DNA from: Falciphora oryzae
Lineage: Eukaryota; Ascomycota; Sordariomycetes; Magnaporthales; Magnaporthaceae
Reading direction: 5' to 3'
DNA length: 64,000 nucleotides
Assembly (NCBI GenBank): GCA_000733355.1
Contig: JNVV01000001.1
Coordinates: forward strand, 2,274,064 to 2,338,063
Part shown: positions 34,969-47,206 of the stretch, piece by piece
How positions within the stretch are numbered: position 1 is the stretch's first letter
Layout: each line of letters begins with the position of its first letter
Notes under the pieces: model-generated
Seen by the model: only the letters and a program-made list of their open reading frames with translations
What the model was told of the DNA's origin: nothing
The model's database searches: none
Program-made: the position numbers and the translations under genes

Positions 34969-37241
34969 ATGTCAGAAAAGCACGACGGTTCGGGCTTGCA
35001 CCCCGGGGGCGGCGGCGCCGTGTTGCGCTGGAGGAGGCTGACTATGGTCGCTGCCGCCGTGTTCCTCGCCAGCTTCTGGTTCTGGCAGCGCGCGCCGCCA
35101 ACGAGGCCTCGGGATGGCTTTTCACCTTCTAGGACCCGTAACGACAGCTACACGGACTGGGACGCCATCGCCCCCAGCGAGAAGCTCTCGTGGGTTCCGT
35201 GCTTCCGCACCCACCCGAGCGACTTCCTGTGTGCTCGTCTGACGGTGCCCATGGACTGGAACCGGCCCCTGAACGCGTCCGCTGCTCACCCCAAGGTCCA
35301 CATCGCCATGGTCATGCTGCCCGGTGACGGCCATTCGCTCGAGTCGGGCCGCTTCGCCGCGTCGCCCGTCATCATGAACCCGGGCGGCCCTGGAGGCTCT
35401 GGCACCGATCTCATGCTTTCAGGAGGCCCGGCCCTCCACACCGTCGTCGGCCGCCACCACGACCTGCTGAGTTTCGACCCGCGAGGCGTCGGCGTCACCT
35501 GGCCCCAGGCCGACTGCTTCCTCGACGACTTCACTCCAGAGGACCCTCCCACTCACGAGGAGCGTAATGCCGCCCTCCTCCGCCGCCTGACATCCAAACT
35601 GGAGACGCTCGTGATCGGGCTCGCCAACTCGACGGACAAGGCTCTCGCCCTAACCAACGCCCGCGCCCGCGCCCAGTCGCAGCTCTGTAAAGCGAAGGAT
35701 GGCCCAGACAGCATCTTCCGCTACGTGGGCACCCCCAACGTCGCCCGCGACCTGCTCGCCATCGTGAACGCCTGGGATGCATGGACCGATACCTTGGGGG
35801 CACCAACAACCCGTCCGGAGCGGTCCTTGGACGGCACGCGGGGCAAACTGGTTTACTGGGGCTTCAGCTACGGCACCGTCCTCGGCGCCACCTTTGCATC
35901 CATGTTCCCCAGCTCGGTCGGTCGTGTCGTCCTGGACGGCGTCATGAAGGCCGACGTCTACTCCAGAGACGTCTGGGCTGACGCCCTCGCCGACACCGAC
36001 TCGGTTCTCGCTTCCTTCTTCAACTACTGCTACGAGGCGCAGGATAAATGCTACTTCTACCGAAAGAGCGACAGCCCCGAGGACATGGCAGCGCGGTACA
36101 GGCGCCTGATGGCCCGCCTCGAGGACGACCCCCTGATCGTCATTCCCAGCCAGGTGCGCATGCCTGTGCTCCTGCGCGCCACGGACCTCAAGACTGCCGT
36201 CTTCAGGATGCTCTACTTCCCCGTAGCCACGTTCCCCACGCTCTCCCTCCTGCTCTTCATCATCGAGGCTGGGTTGGACCTGAGCCGTCTGGTGGTCCCG
36301 CCGAACCTCGCCCCCGTTTGCAGTGCCGCCTACGTACCTGTTCAATACCCCGAAGACAGCTCCTTGGCGATTATGTGCAGTGACCGCCGTTATCATGTAA
36401 GCGTTTCTTCTCTGCTTCTCCCGTGTCTTTGTTCCGTCTCGCAACGCCAGCCGGAGGGCAAAGCATCCCTGAAATATGACGCATGCCCTTTTGCTGATCA
36501 GCTCATGTGTTTTTGCCCCGCCAGTGGAAGGAGAACCTCTCCGACCTGCAGGCCGTGTTTGAAGAACTCGCCGGAGTATCGGCATTTGGAGACTTTTGGA
36601 TGCTTGTCATGAACACCTGCACGGGCTGGAACATCGACCCGGTCGACCCGCCCGAGTTCAGCCTCGACAGCTTTCCCGGCCCGGACAGCCCGCCAGTCAA
36701 CACCTCCTTCCCCATATTCTTCATCTCGAACATGTACGACCCCGTGACTCCGATGGAGGGCGGGCTCGCCATGAGCCGCCGGTTCGCTGGCGCCGGGTTC
36801 TTGGAGCTTCGGGCTTCGGGCCACTGCACCATGGCAGCCATCTCTCTGTGCACAATCGCCAAAGTCCGCGCGTACCTGGACCAAGGCCTCGTCCCGGACC
36901 CGCCGTCTATTGATTCCGCCTCCGCCTCCGGGAGCCGCGGCGGCAGACTCACGGGCCATTGGGAAAGGTGTGAGAGCGACGAGAAGCCCTGGAAGCCCTT
37001 AGGCGGCCGCACGCAGCATCCCAGCACCAGCAGCCTGTCAGAGCCAGAGGCGGTGGCAGAGGCGTGGCAGCAGGTCCAGCGGGCCTTCCGCAAGCACGCA
37101 GGGAGCCACCTCCCTACCTCGCCACCGTTGGGAGCCCTTCTCGACATGGACGCCAGCCTCGCCGCTGGCATGTTTGAGAAGCTGAACGTCGGCCCCGGTG
37201 TCGACCAGGCGGAGAGCTCGGGCGCGATCAATGAATTGTAA
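34969..37241 (+). CDS. Membrane-anchored TAP-like alpha/beta hydrolase (peptidase S33-type)
   Basis: Two exons, 34969-36396 and 36525-37241, encode 714 residues. The N-terminus has a Gly-rich cytosolic start and one hydrophobic segment (VAAAVFLASFWFW, about residues 26-38), indicating a type II membrane or secreted-anchor protein. The hydrolase domain starts with LSWVPCF and shows the oxyanion motif NPGGPGGSG, the nucleophile GFSYGT (Ser about 300), the acid in SNMYDPVTP (Asp about 548) and the base in SGHCTM (His about 576). Cys-rich TAP-like C-terminal features (SLCTIAKVRAYLDQGLVP) agree with tripeptidyl-aminopeptidase-like proteins. The triad is complete. The last 100 residues are extra and low complexity. 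The likely role is peptide or ester hydrolysis outside the cytosol; the substrate is unknown. Confidence 0.9.
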
Positions 37242-37444
37242 GAGGAGTAGATGTAACGGGAAGAAACATAGTGGAAGCTTTCTAAGAACGCTATGTATGT
37301 GTGTAATATGGAAAGTGAGATGCTGAGGGGCGGCAGGACCACGCTACCGATATTGCACAGTGGGATCGTCAATAGGATCGCTAAGAATACCTGAGGAGAG
37401 CCTCTTTTTTTTTCTCCCCTAGCCCATCCAGGGAATTGCCTTGG

Positions 37445-39444
37445 TCATTCGGGTTTCTGAGCGTAGAGAACAACCCTATACCACGGGGGTTTCCAGAGTG
37501 TCAGTAGGTTGAGTGCTTCTCCTCCGCCACTCTTCTATGGGAGACGCATAAGGAAGTGAGAAAAGAACTCACATGGGCCAATGTGCGTGGTACCTGCGAT
37601 TCCCCACGTCTTTGCGCACATCGACGAGGAAAAGCTCAACTGCTTCGGCAGACCAGCCCAGCGCGCGCGTGAAGAGGGCCATGGTCATGGCCTGCAGCCC
37701 CGAGGATGTAACCTCATACACCCAGGCTCCTGTGGCGAGCGCCGTTAAATCAAATGTTCTTGTTTCCAGAAGAGAACGTCGCGGCCGTTTCTTACCTAGC
37801 TCCTTGTACTTGGGGTCTTTGGGCCAGGTGTTCATGGGCCACTTGAACTTGCGCTCGACGGTGTTGACGAAGCCCGTCTGCTCCAGCATGGCCTTGTGCT
37901 GTTCCGTGGTGACGAGCTGGATGCCGCTCCTGGCGGCGCCTTCTTCCCAGAGCCGACCCCATCGAAAAAGCGCCGAGTTTGCGGGCAAGGAGTTGTCGTC
38001 GGACTCTATAGGGTAGTTTGGCTCGAACAACTCGATGTAGCCACCGGGGGCAAGGTTGCTACGGGGGAAAGGACCATGTCAGCCGTTTTCTTTTCGCCTT
38101 GTTATTCATCAATACTTCCGGGGGGCATAGTTTGGCTATATGACGAGCGCGACCTAAGCGCGACCGAACTCACTCGTAAGCTTGACGGTAGAATTTAGGC
38201 CAGTCCTTGAGGGAGCCTGCCAGCGTACGGACATAGATAAAGTCAAAGGGCGCGGCGTATGTCCATTCAGCTTCCAAGTCGTCTACATAGAAGCTCGCAT
38301 TTGGTGGGACACTACCGCGGGCAAGGAGATGTCAGCTTTTCCGCCCTCCCGGCAATCGAAGTACTGTATCTTGGGGAACTTACAACGAGGGCTGAATTGG
38401 ACTGAGATCAACGCCAACAACCTTTCAGGAGACGATCCATGGTTGCGATTGGTTAGCAAACGTCCAAAAGAGTCTGAGCCAGTATGTGGGCATTAGAATC
38501 TTCCCACTCACCTGCGCCTCTGGGTGCTCGTCGGCTGTTGACGACAGGAAAAGAGATTGTCAGTATGGGCTTGACGCGATCCTCTCTTCTCAGGGAGTAA
38601 GAGGAAACCAAAGGAGCCTACCGAAATCCATGGCCCAGATACCCGTTCCAGTGCCAGCGTCAAGGACTCTGTTGACAGGCCTACCATTCTCTCCAACCGG
38701 GGCCAAGTGCAACCTGCCTCCCAGGGTGAGGATAGCAATGTTGTGTTGCAGATCTGCAAATGGTTGCCGTCAGTAAGTAGATGTTGTCGTGCGATCTTGT
38801 ATTGTGCTTGGGAACCGAACCTACCCAATCGCTCATTCTCGGTCTTGACGAAGAGTAGAAACCATCGTCAGTGTCTTCCATAGAATACGACCACCTCATC
38901 AAAACGCGTTGGCCATAAGATTGGTGGAAGAGAGGGCTTTGGGGTCATACAACATCGTTTGGCAGGACATATGCTAAGAATGACATGCAATTAGTCTCGG
39001 GTGCCATTGCTCCATGGGCGAGGAATCCATTGGAGAGTACGGGATTGAGACTTACAGCCCTCTTTGTAAGCGTGATATGTCCGGCCATTCTCATGGCGAT
39101 ACTTCAAAATGCTCGAGGTGATGGACTCGCTACCAGAGCCGAGCGATTGCTAAAAAGAGGAAGTAAGGATACGATAGAGGCGGTCAACTATTTGAGCTCC
39201 TACGGGGTGATATCAAGCATTGTACAGGCTCACCACGTCGAGAGCCGAGTCTACGTCGGACTATGATTGGGAGACCTCTGATGTTAGCATCAATAGTTTG
39301 ACCGTCTTTTGAAAAACAGCGGAAAACGTTTAGTTTTTTCATTGGGAAAGAAAACGCAAGAAAAAAAAAAAATGTTACCCTGTCGGAATAGTCGGCCTCA
39401 ATGACAGGACCGGCCACCGATTCTTCGGGGGAGGATTCGGACAT
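37445..39444 (-). CDS. LaeA-like SAM-dependent methyltransferase, 12 exons
   Basis: Exons on the minus strand: 39444-39379, 39260-39234, 39149-39056, 38973-38951, 38843-38825, 38753-38622, 38534-38512, 38421-38384, 38311-38174, 38058-37796, 37729-37573 and 37475-37445, giving 336 residues. Every junction keeps frame and restores family sequence: SSILKYRHENGRTYHAYKEG, ENERLD|LQHNIAIL, motif I LDAGTGTG (about residues 107-114), VVGVDLSPIQPSF|VPPN, DDLEAEWTY, NLAPGGYIELFEP, and the end WPM|VVLYAQKPE. The final intron matters, because the simple stop at 37569 would cut off the last ten residues. The fourth donor could be three bases earlier. Members act as regulators of secondary metabolism or methylate small molecules; which applies here is unknown. 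Four exons are 19-27 bases, which is unusual. Confidence 0.9.
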
Positions 39445-41928
39445 GGCCGGGCCGGCGGATGTGGCGCCGTCTGGGGTTGTTTTCTTATGGCTTGAACGTT
39501 GATGTCTTGCTAGTAGGATTTTATTGCGGTCGAATGAAATGGAATGAGTGGAGCACCAGCAAAGACAGGAACTGCCCGTCCAGCTGCCCGCTGATCACGG
39601 CTCCAGTCGAGTCTTTTTTTTTAGAGGCCAATCCCACACTCGCTCAGATTCGAGCACCAACAACCGCAGTTGAGGTTGTTAAAGTGTCTCGGCTCATCTG
39701 AATGCGGATAGTAGGAGAAAACCGATGGTATGCACGTGGGCTGAAACCAAGCGAAGAGGAAAAAGGCTGGGAGAGAGGGGAAGGAAGATTTGCGCTTGTC
39801 GCAGCGTCCATGCGACCATTGTCCCATCTTTATCAATGGCTCGTGGGCGAGCAAGGCCGGAACGCCCACATGGGAAAAATACGTTGGTCAGGTTGGCAGG
39901 CCGGTGCCGACAGGACGGCGGCACCGTTGGGCGGATCTTGGCTGCCATCGCCGCCCTTTCGGGTACCATTTCATCATCCACCATAGAATTTGCACCTTCC
40001 GTTGAGTTGGGAAGGAGCCGCTAGGCTTGCGTCCCTTGAGCTGCCGAACCTGGGCCACCCACATGCCCACCATCCATGCGAGATCGAGGCCAGCACCCGG
40101 GCTTCCGGGGCTTGCAGTCCGTCGGTGGGCGGGCTGTCTGCATGTCGGCGTCAGCTGCGATCTGTTGCTCCCTCTCTCATCGTTTTTTTTCTGTGTCTGC
40201 AGATATTGCAGCAATCGTCAGCCCTTTCTTCGCCCCTTGTCTCGACCGTTCGCGGGGTTGCATCGGGCAATTGAGCCGAGATCGCCCGAGCGCGCCGTTG
40301 GTGCAGGGGGAGGAACAGGAAGCGGTGCCGTCAACCCCTGAGCATGCAATTGTGGGCAAGCGTGCCACTGGCCTTTAGTGGCACGTTGACCTCGCTTGTC
40401 GGATGGGCCTGTCAAGACCTCGCCCTAAGCATGCATGTTGCGTGGCCACCATGTCGACCGTTTCTTTGTGTGACTGTAATTATGGGAGTTGTACGTGTGG
40501 TAGTCCACCGTATCGCTGAATTTTTCGCGTTGTCACCTCTCCCACCTCGGCCGGCCTCCATAGCTTCAATATCAGAGAAGGCGAGAAGACAATACCCTCA
40601 TGTACTCTAGCATGTGTACCGCTTACTAAAGACATCAAGGTACGTTGGTCGATCAGAAGCGATAGACAGTGGAAGAACCAACATGCGAGGTGGGACACCA
40701 AGGCCAGCAAGGCCGACAGCTCATGTAGCGTCGCTCCCCAAAGGAGCTAATCCAAGACCACCAACAGGCAGGCCAAGATGTATTTTACCCACGTCGGCCT
40801 CATGGCTATCACGTTCTCGATGGTTTCCATTGGACATATGCGGGGTGGCTTCGGAGCCTGGCGACAGAGTAGGCTTGTAACAGAGACGCCCATGTAGAAA
40901 GCATGCTCCAACAGCAAGCGGGGATCTGCGGGATATCGGGAGATTCGGTACGGCAGGACGGGCAGCTTCGCTGCGAACATGGCATGATGTTTGCGTAGGA
41001 TTCGCCTATCAAGACGCTAGCCCGCCGAGGCCATTGACTTTGTGTCCCTAGGGTCATTGGAGGCCGGGCAGCGTCGGAAACCGTTTAACACACCAAGGCC
41101 GGTGAACAGGCGAGCAGCCCCGGCCCATGTGCGCGCACAAGGACGATTTTACACTTCCTTCGGTCGCCGGTCGTTGCGGCAATGGGTAACACCACAGCCA
41201 GGTGGTCGAGTTTGTGATGTTGCCGCCGGTTACCCACAACTGTCGGCCCGTGGCTGCACTGTTACCCCTGCAGTCCTCCATGCAACGGGGTTGTCGTCAA
41301 CTATTCGTTGGTCTAAGATGACCTGTGATTGATCCTTAACCGGACGCCCTACCGGAACGAGGGAACACTAGGATGCCGGTGAGTTTTCGCGATAGACGTC
41401 TCTGAGGGCTTTGGCGATTTGCGTGATGCTTGCAGTCGCGGACCCCTCCAGTTCCACTCCACGAAGCCAATGGCACACACGCTCCTCGAGCAGCTCCAAC
41501 CAAGGCAATGGACATGAAATAACCAGATGGTTCCCAAGAAGAAACAAGATGTGATCAATCTACCGAAAAGACTTTCAGCTTCCTGGATTTGAACATTTGA
41601 GCGGGTTAAGCGGCAGCAGCTGGGCGAGTCTCCGATGCCGAATACCACGGGAGGTTGCACGTGATGCCACTGCGGGGATGCTCCCCCTGGAGGGCATTGT
41701 GGCGGTGTGGCGTACCCGAGCCGCACCTGGAGCTGTCCAGCCTTGATCGATCGGAAGCCTGCGAAATTTTGTCGAAAATTGCACTGCACCCGTCAACGTC
41801 GACGACAGTTGAGCTTGGAACAGGGTTCCCAGATACCCTCAATTCCTCCAATCGCTCCCCTTTTTAGAGTCCCTAGTCTTATCTGTCTGCTTTATTTGTG
41901 TCGGGCTCCTCAAACCCCACCCACAGCC
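39445..41928. other. 2.5-kb divergent interval, methyltransferase / TUF1
   Basis: No gene recognised. The right end is a pyrimidine-rich TUF1 leader. An unusually long spacer for a housekeeping gene; the middle (40.0-41.4 kb) has no repeats and only short frames. Confidence 0.55.
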
Positions 41929-43448
41929 ATGTCGGCTTCGTTCAGAACCCTCGCGCCGTTCGTGCGGACGGCGCGGTTCGCGCTGAACAGGTCCGCGGCG
42001 AACCCCCTGCTATCCCTCCAGCGCCAAAACCAGTCTCCCGTCCTCGACCTGCGGAGGGGGTACGCCGTGTTTGAGAGGACCAAGCCTCACGTCAACATCG
42101 GTAAGGAAAATCAACACGGGAGCCCACACCACTGCCCCTCCTGGCTTGACTTGGAACTGACCACCCCTCCAGGCACGATCGGTCACGTTGACCACGGAAA
42201 GGTGTATTTTGCTCTGCCCCATTCGGCTTTTCTGTGGCTACCTTGTCTTGGCCATAGCACTGCTCGTGTACTGTCTACATAGACAACCTGCTAACCCCGC
42301 TTTTCGGGCCAATATAGACCACTCTGTCTGCGGCCATCACCAAGAGGCAGGCTGAGAAGGGCCTGGCAAACTTCCTCGAGTATGGCGCCATCGACAAGGC
42401 GCCAGAAGAGCGGAAGCGTGGTATCACTATCTCAACGGCGCACATCGAGTACTCGACCGAGAACCGCCACTACTCGCACGTCGACTGTCCCGGCCACGCC
42501 GATTACATCAAGAACATGATTACTGGTGCCGCCAACATGGACGGCTCCATCATTGTTGTCGCTGCCTCGGACGGCCAGATGCCCCAGACCAGGGAGCATC
42601 TGCTGCTGGCCCGCCAGATCGGTATCCAGAAGATCGTTGTCTTCGTCAACAAGGTTGACGCCATTGACGACCCGGAGATGCTGGAGCTCGTCGAGATGGA
42701 GATGCGCGAGCTGCTCACCTCGTACGGCTTTGATGGTGACAACACCCCCGTCATCATGGGTTCCGCCCTGTGCGCCCTGACCGACAAGCGCCCTGAGATT
42801 GGCCAGCAGAAGATCGACGAGCTTCTGCAGGCCGTTGACGAGTGGATCCCTACCCCTGAGCGCGACCTGGACAAGCCCTTCCTCATGTCCGTCGAGGACG
42901 TTTTCTCCATTGCTGGCCGTGGTACCGTCGTCTCGGGCCGTGTCGAGCGTGGTGTTCTCAAGCGCGACCAGGATATCGACATCGTCGGCAAGTCGACCGA
43001 GGTCACCAAGTCCAAGGTCACCGACATCGAGACCTTCAAGAAGTCGTGCGAGGAGTCCCGCGCCGGCGACAACTCGGGTCTCCTGCTCCGCGGTGTCCGC
43101 CGCGAGGATGTCAAGCGCGGCCAGGTCATCGCCGCCCCCGGCAGCATCACGGCCCACAACCAGTTCCTGCTGTCCATGTACGTCCTGACCAAGGAGGAGG
43201 GCGGCCGCCACACAGGCTTCGGCGAGAACTACCACCCCCAGATGTACGTCCGCACCGCCAACGAGTCGTGCACCCTCACCTGGCCCGAGGCCCACGAGGA
43301 CAAGTCCCAGATGGTCATGCCCGGCGACAACGTCGAGATGGTTGCCACCCTGCACGCCCCCCTTGCCATCGAGAACGGTATGCGCATCAACGTCCGCGAG
43401 GGTGGCAAGACCGTCGCTACTGGCCTGGTCACTCGCATCCTGAAGTGA
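41929..43448 (+). CDS. TUF1: Mitochondrial translation elongation factor EF-Tu
   Basis: GTPase that delivers aminoacyl-tRNA to the mitochondrial ribosome. Exons 41929-42100, 42173-42201 and 42318-43448 encode 443 residues. The 29-base second exon holds the P-loop, rebuilt as [19 protein letters not shown]2 RGITI, G3 DCPGH, G4 NKVD and the SALCAL region follow, then domain II ([13 protein letters not shown]) and domain III ([22 protein letters not shown], ending GLVTRILK). Residues 1 to about 45 are rich in Arg, Ser and Ala and lack acids ([18 protein letters not shown]), a clear mitochondrial targeting sequence. Codon use is strongly biased to C-ending codons, as expected for high expression. 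The ATG at 41929 is the first in frame with the presequence. Confidence 0.98.
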
Positions 43449-44484
43449 TCGTGTCCCCTGGCCTAAATTACGAGATGATGCTTTGATCTCGGGGCTTTCC
43501 CATCTACATCCCTTCCGTGCCGAGCATCTCTTGAGACGGTGGTGCTTCAGGGTGGAGGCGTAAAAGGAAGGTTAAAAAGAGGGAGGTTCTCCAAGGAAGA
43601 AAAAAAAAAGAATAGCGAGGGTTAATGTTTTATAATGTTGTGTACATTACGGGCGTCGGTGCGCGCCCAGCTCAGGTCGCTCCAAGCCATATACCACATA
43701 ACCCTGCTACTTCCTGTATTATATATGTTACGATGTATATCAGCCCCGGACTCATTCATCTCCTCTCTTTATGACTGCCATGTTTGTGTAGTTGCAAACG
43801 CCAGGATTTGATATGTACATAGAACAACAGGTTTCGAAGTCGACGGGGCAATGCGACAGCGGCGAGATCGACGTCTGTGGCCATCTGGTGAGGCATGATG
43901 AGCGCAACTTCAACCCGCACACTTCGTGACTGGGCCGTCATCGCTTCCAAGAACCATGCAATAGTGCAGGCGTAGCGTGTTATGCTGTTCTCACAAGGCT
44001 GCGATATTCAATGATCTAAGTGCGGAACATGTCGGCTCTCTCATCACCGTCCGCTGTCGGCACGTAACATCGAAGAGAGGGACCTCCAGTTCCATGGTGA
44101 GCTGGCTAAGGCAAGGGGCGGGACGGAGAGGGGCGTTACGCTGTTGAGACGTTGGGTCCGCAGTCTAATTTAGCCATGTGAGAGGGATTATGTGGTCTTG
44201 CACTTGCTTCAAGAGGAGCACAAGGACGCCAAAAGGCCCTTTTTTGGTTATCATCCGTCGTGGTCAAGCCAATGATTCCGATTCCATTTCCGATGTGTGA
44301 AATAAGACCAACAAACTCCGATGCCGGCCGCAGGAGAAGATCACTGCCGCAGATGATTTTCCCAGAGGGTGATGAATGTTTTTAGTGTCGAGACTTGGGG
44401 CCCCAGAGGACGTCCCAGCTTTCCTCGTCCCTCCCCTCTCCGTACGCCGTATATGCCCGCCACGCCGCTTTGGGTATTCGATAT
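43449..44484. other. Interval between convergent TUF1 and RPS29
   Basis: About 1 kb holding two 3' ends. An A-rich run near 43600 and ATATATGT near 43723 may belong to the TUF1 3' region. No gene seen. Confidence 0.55.
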
Positions 44485-44976
44485 TTAACGGTGCTGTGTG
44501 GTGAATTGCGAGAGTCAGCATGGCGCTCTTGTTCACCATCCCCACTCTCCTTCTCTCCGGTTCCTTATTCGTATCTTTCCCCGGTGTGTCGGGAGGACCG
44601 CAAGAACTCGGGGCCCGGGGTGAAGTTGTGTGTGCGCGGGCGTTGGCGCAGGGAAGCGTACCTTGACGAAGCCAATGTCGGCGGCCTTCTCACGGAAGCA
44701 CTGACGGCAGATGTCGAGGCCGTACTTGCGGATCAGACCGGCACGGTGGGTGCAGACGCGGCTGTGATTCCAGTAAAATTCCCACGTTAGCAATCGCACT
44801 CATCGTCCTCCTCTTCCTCCTCCTCTCGCATTTGTATGCGCGCGCCCCGTCTTCCCCTCCCCTTCAAGTCCCCTTCCACCAGGCCTCGTCGGCGACGAGG
44901 TAAAGGGCCCGTACCAAGACCGCGCGCCCTTGCCGTAGCTCCGGGGGCGGGAGTTCCAGACGCTCTCGTGAGACAT
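44485..44976 (-). CDS. RPS29: 40S ribosomal protein S29 (uS14)
   Basis: Structural protein of the small ribosomal subunit, with a Cys4 zinc site. Exons on the minus strand are 44976-44915, 44761-44662 and 44493-44485, encoding 56 residues, the usual length for S29. The sequence reads [17 protein letters not shown], then [23 protein letters not shown], then [12 protein letters not shown]. The zinc cysteines are in CRVC and CRQC; the first Cys codon is split by intron 1. The last exon is nine bases, coding only His, Arg and stop, after a 168-bp intron; reading through would add an unrelated tail. Each junction uses GT-AG. The gene shares a 579-bp upstream region with the PDI gene. Confidence 0.96.
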
Positions 44977-45555
44977 GTTGACGGGTTTTTGTTGCGAATG
45001 ATGGGTTTAGTTCGCGGTGGTGTCGGCCGGAGGCTTGTTGGTCGTCGTTGAGAAAAGCTGGAAGATCCAATGTGGGTGTGACTTTCCCCCTCTGTGGAAT
45101 TTTGGCTGGCGGCCCTTTTTTTTTCTGCTTGTGTGCCTGGGACTGCTTGCAGGGGTCTGTCCTCCTTGCCTGTGCCCGGTGGCTTGGGCACGCCACATGT
45201 GGCTTGCCATAAGAAAATATGGGCCCAAAATCTGGAACACCGCCATAGCTTGGAGCTTGTCCAGCAGAAGGGGGCATTGGGGGCGGGTTAGGTGGCGTTC
45301 AAGTGGAGGGGAGCTTGACCTCGCCTCACCGACGTCGCCGCCTTTTGGAGAAAGCTCCTTTCCTAGTATTAGGTGGAGGCAAAGTGTCTTTTTGCTGACC
45401 ATCCATAGCGTGCACATTGGATTGATTTCCAACCACGCTTCCAGAGCCCAGTGCTTTGCAACTATCATCTCAGGACCGCATCGTGCTTCATTTTATCCTT
45501 TTGTGTCAAGTCACTGCTACTGTTCTCTGCCAAGGACCTCCAGCTGTCCACAACC
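44977..45555. promoter_or_regulatory. Divergent promoter region, RPS29 / PDI
   Basis: 579 bp between two start codons on opposite strands. It contains a T8 run at about 45115, GGGTTAGG near 45283 (similar to a telomere-box core, often found at ribosomal-protein genes) and pyrimidine-rich leader before 45556. Function of these is inferred. Confidence 0.45.
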
Positions 45556-46792
45556 ATGGCTCTCCCCAAGAGCTTCGGGCTCTTTTTGTTCGCAGCCCTC
45601 GCGGCTCTCGTGGCTGCCAAATCCGATGTCCTGGACCTGATTCCCTCCAACTTCGACGATGTCGTCCTGAAGTCGGGCAAGCCCACGCTGGTCGAGTTCT
45701 TTGCCCCCTGGTGCGGCCACTGCAAGAACCTCGCCCCAACGTACGAGGAGCTGGCCCAGGCCTTTGCCGGCTCCAAGGACAAGGTCCAGATCGCCAAGGT
45801 TGACGCCGACGCCGAGAAGGATCTGGGCAAGCGCTTCGGCGTCCAGGGCTTCCCGACTCTCAAGTGGTTCGACGGCAAGAGCGACAAGCCCGAGGAGTAC
45901 AACGGCGGCCGCGACCTCGAGGCCCTCAGCACCTTCATCACGGACAAGACGGGCGCGAAGCCCAAGCGCAAGATGGCACCGCCCTCGAGCGTTGTCATGC
46001 TGACCGACGCGACCTTCAAGAAGACCATTGGCGCCGACAAGAACGTCTTTGTTGCGTTCACTGCCCCGTGGTGCGGACGTAAGTTTCTATGCCAAACACC
46101 CCGTTACCTCCCCTCATGCTCCTGCTCTTGGGCTTGGTTTCATTTGTGTGCTGATAATTTGTTGCCCCAAACGTATAGACTGCAAGACCCTGGCTCCTAT
46201 CTGGGAGGATCTCGCGACCACCTTCTCCCTGGAGGAAGACGTTGTGATCGCCAAGGTTGACGCCGAGGCGGAGAACAGCAAGGCCACTGCACAGGACGAG
46301 GGCGTTCAGTCGTACCCGACCATCAAGTTCTGGCCCAAGGGCAGCAAGGAAGCCCAGGCCTACAACGGCGGCCGGTCCGAGGTGGATCTGGTCAAGTTCC
46401 TCAACGAGAAGACGGGCACTCAGCGCGCTGCTGGTGGCGGTGTCGATGCTACCGCCGGCACCCTCGCCGCCATCGATGCCATTGTTGCCAAGTACACTGG
46501 AGGCACCGCGCTGAGCGACGCTGCGGCCGAGGCCAAGAAGGCGGCTGCGGACCTGAAGGAGGAGGCCCAGATCAAGTACGCCGAGTACTACCTGCGTGTC
46601 TTCGACAAGCTCAGCAAGAACGACAACTTCGTGTCTAAGGAGCTGGCGCGCTTGGAAGGAATCCTGAAGAAGGGCGGGCTCGCCCCGGCCAAGCAGGACG
46701 AGCTGACGCGCAAGACTAATGTCCTTAGGAAGTTCGCTGAGAAGGTTGCCGAGAAGGTTGCCGAGAAGGCGACTGGCAAGGATGAGCTGTAG
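45556..46792 (+). CDS. Protein disulfide isomerase, two thioredoxin domains, KDEL tail
   Basis: Catalyses disulfide formation and exchange in the ER lumen. Exons 45556-46078 and 46179-46792 encode 378 residues. A signal peptide (SFGLFLFAALAALVAA) precedes the first thioredoxin domain with APWCGHCKNLAP; the second has APWCG|HCKTLAP, its active-site CGHC codons split by the intron. Both domains carry the cis-Pro context (GFPTLKWF, SYPTIKFW). A helical, Ala/Lys-rich C-terminal domain (ERp29-like, about residues 270-365) follows and ends in three copies of EKVA/EKAT and the retention signal KDEL. This layout is that of fungal Erp38/ERp38-type PDIs. The first exon stays open from 45451, but the signal peptide fixes the start at 45556. 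C-ending codon bias suggests high expression. Confidence 0.96.
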
Positions 46793-47206
46793 TCAGCTCG
46801 TCCGCCACGTCTGAGTCTACAGCGAGTCGCGAGGGTTTCTGTGTGGGTGTTATCGAACGTAAAGGAAGGAATTGCAAGTTCGGGCTGTGTAATGGGTCGC
46901 ATCATAGACGCAGCGGTACTCTTCAGGGTTGAACAAAAAGCCTTCATGCGGCATACGTAGTTGTTGATTTCACGTCTTATGAAACCTATTATTTCGACCG
47001 AGGACAAAAAGGGGCTTACACAACTCCAGCCGTGCTCGGGTGCCTTTGTGGCACGCGACGGCTGGCCCCGATTATCAACCTCTGTGCGAGGCGAAAGGTG
47101 TCAAAACAGCCGCTAGGGGTGTTTGCGCAGTGGTAAATTCGATAACGCCGGTGACCTTGATCTCTCCCCTTCCTTTGCTGAAACAAGTGCCCATTCCGTC
47201 TAGTCA
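46793..47206. other. Interval between convergent PDI and HSBP1-like genes
   Basis: 414 bp of 3' flanks from both strands. No further feature seen. Confidence 0.6.

Noticed and set aside
37535..37572. A 38-bp alternative last intron of the methyltransferase (acceptor at 37535)
   Set aside because: Too short for a fungal intron, and the resulting C-terminus does not match the family; the 97-bp intron does.
42432..43355. 307-codon ORF antisense to TUF1
   Set aside because: Shadow of a strongly biased coding exon; the plus strand is unmistakably EF-Tu.
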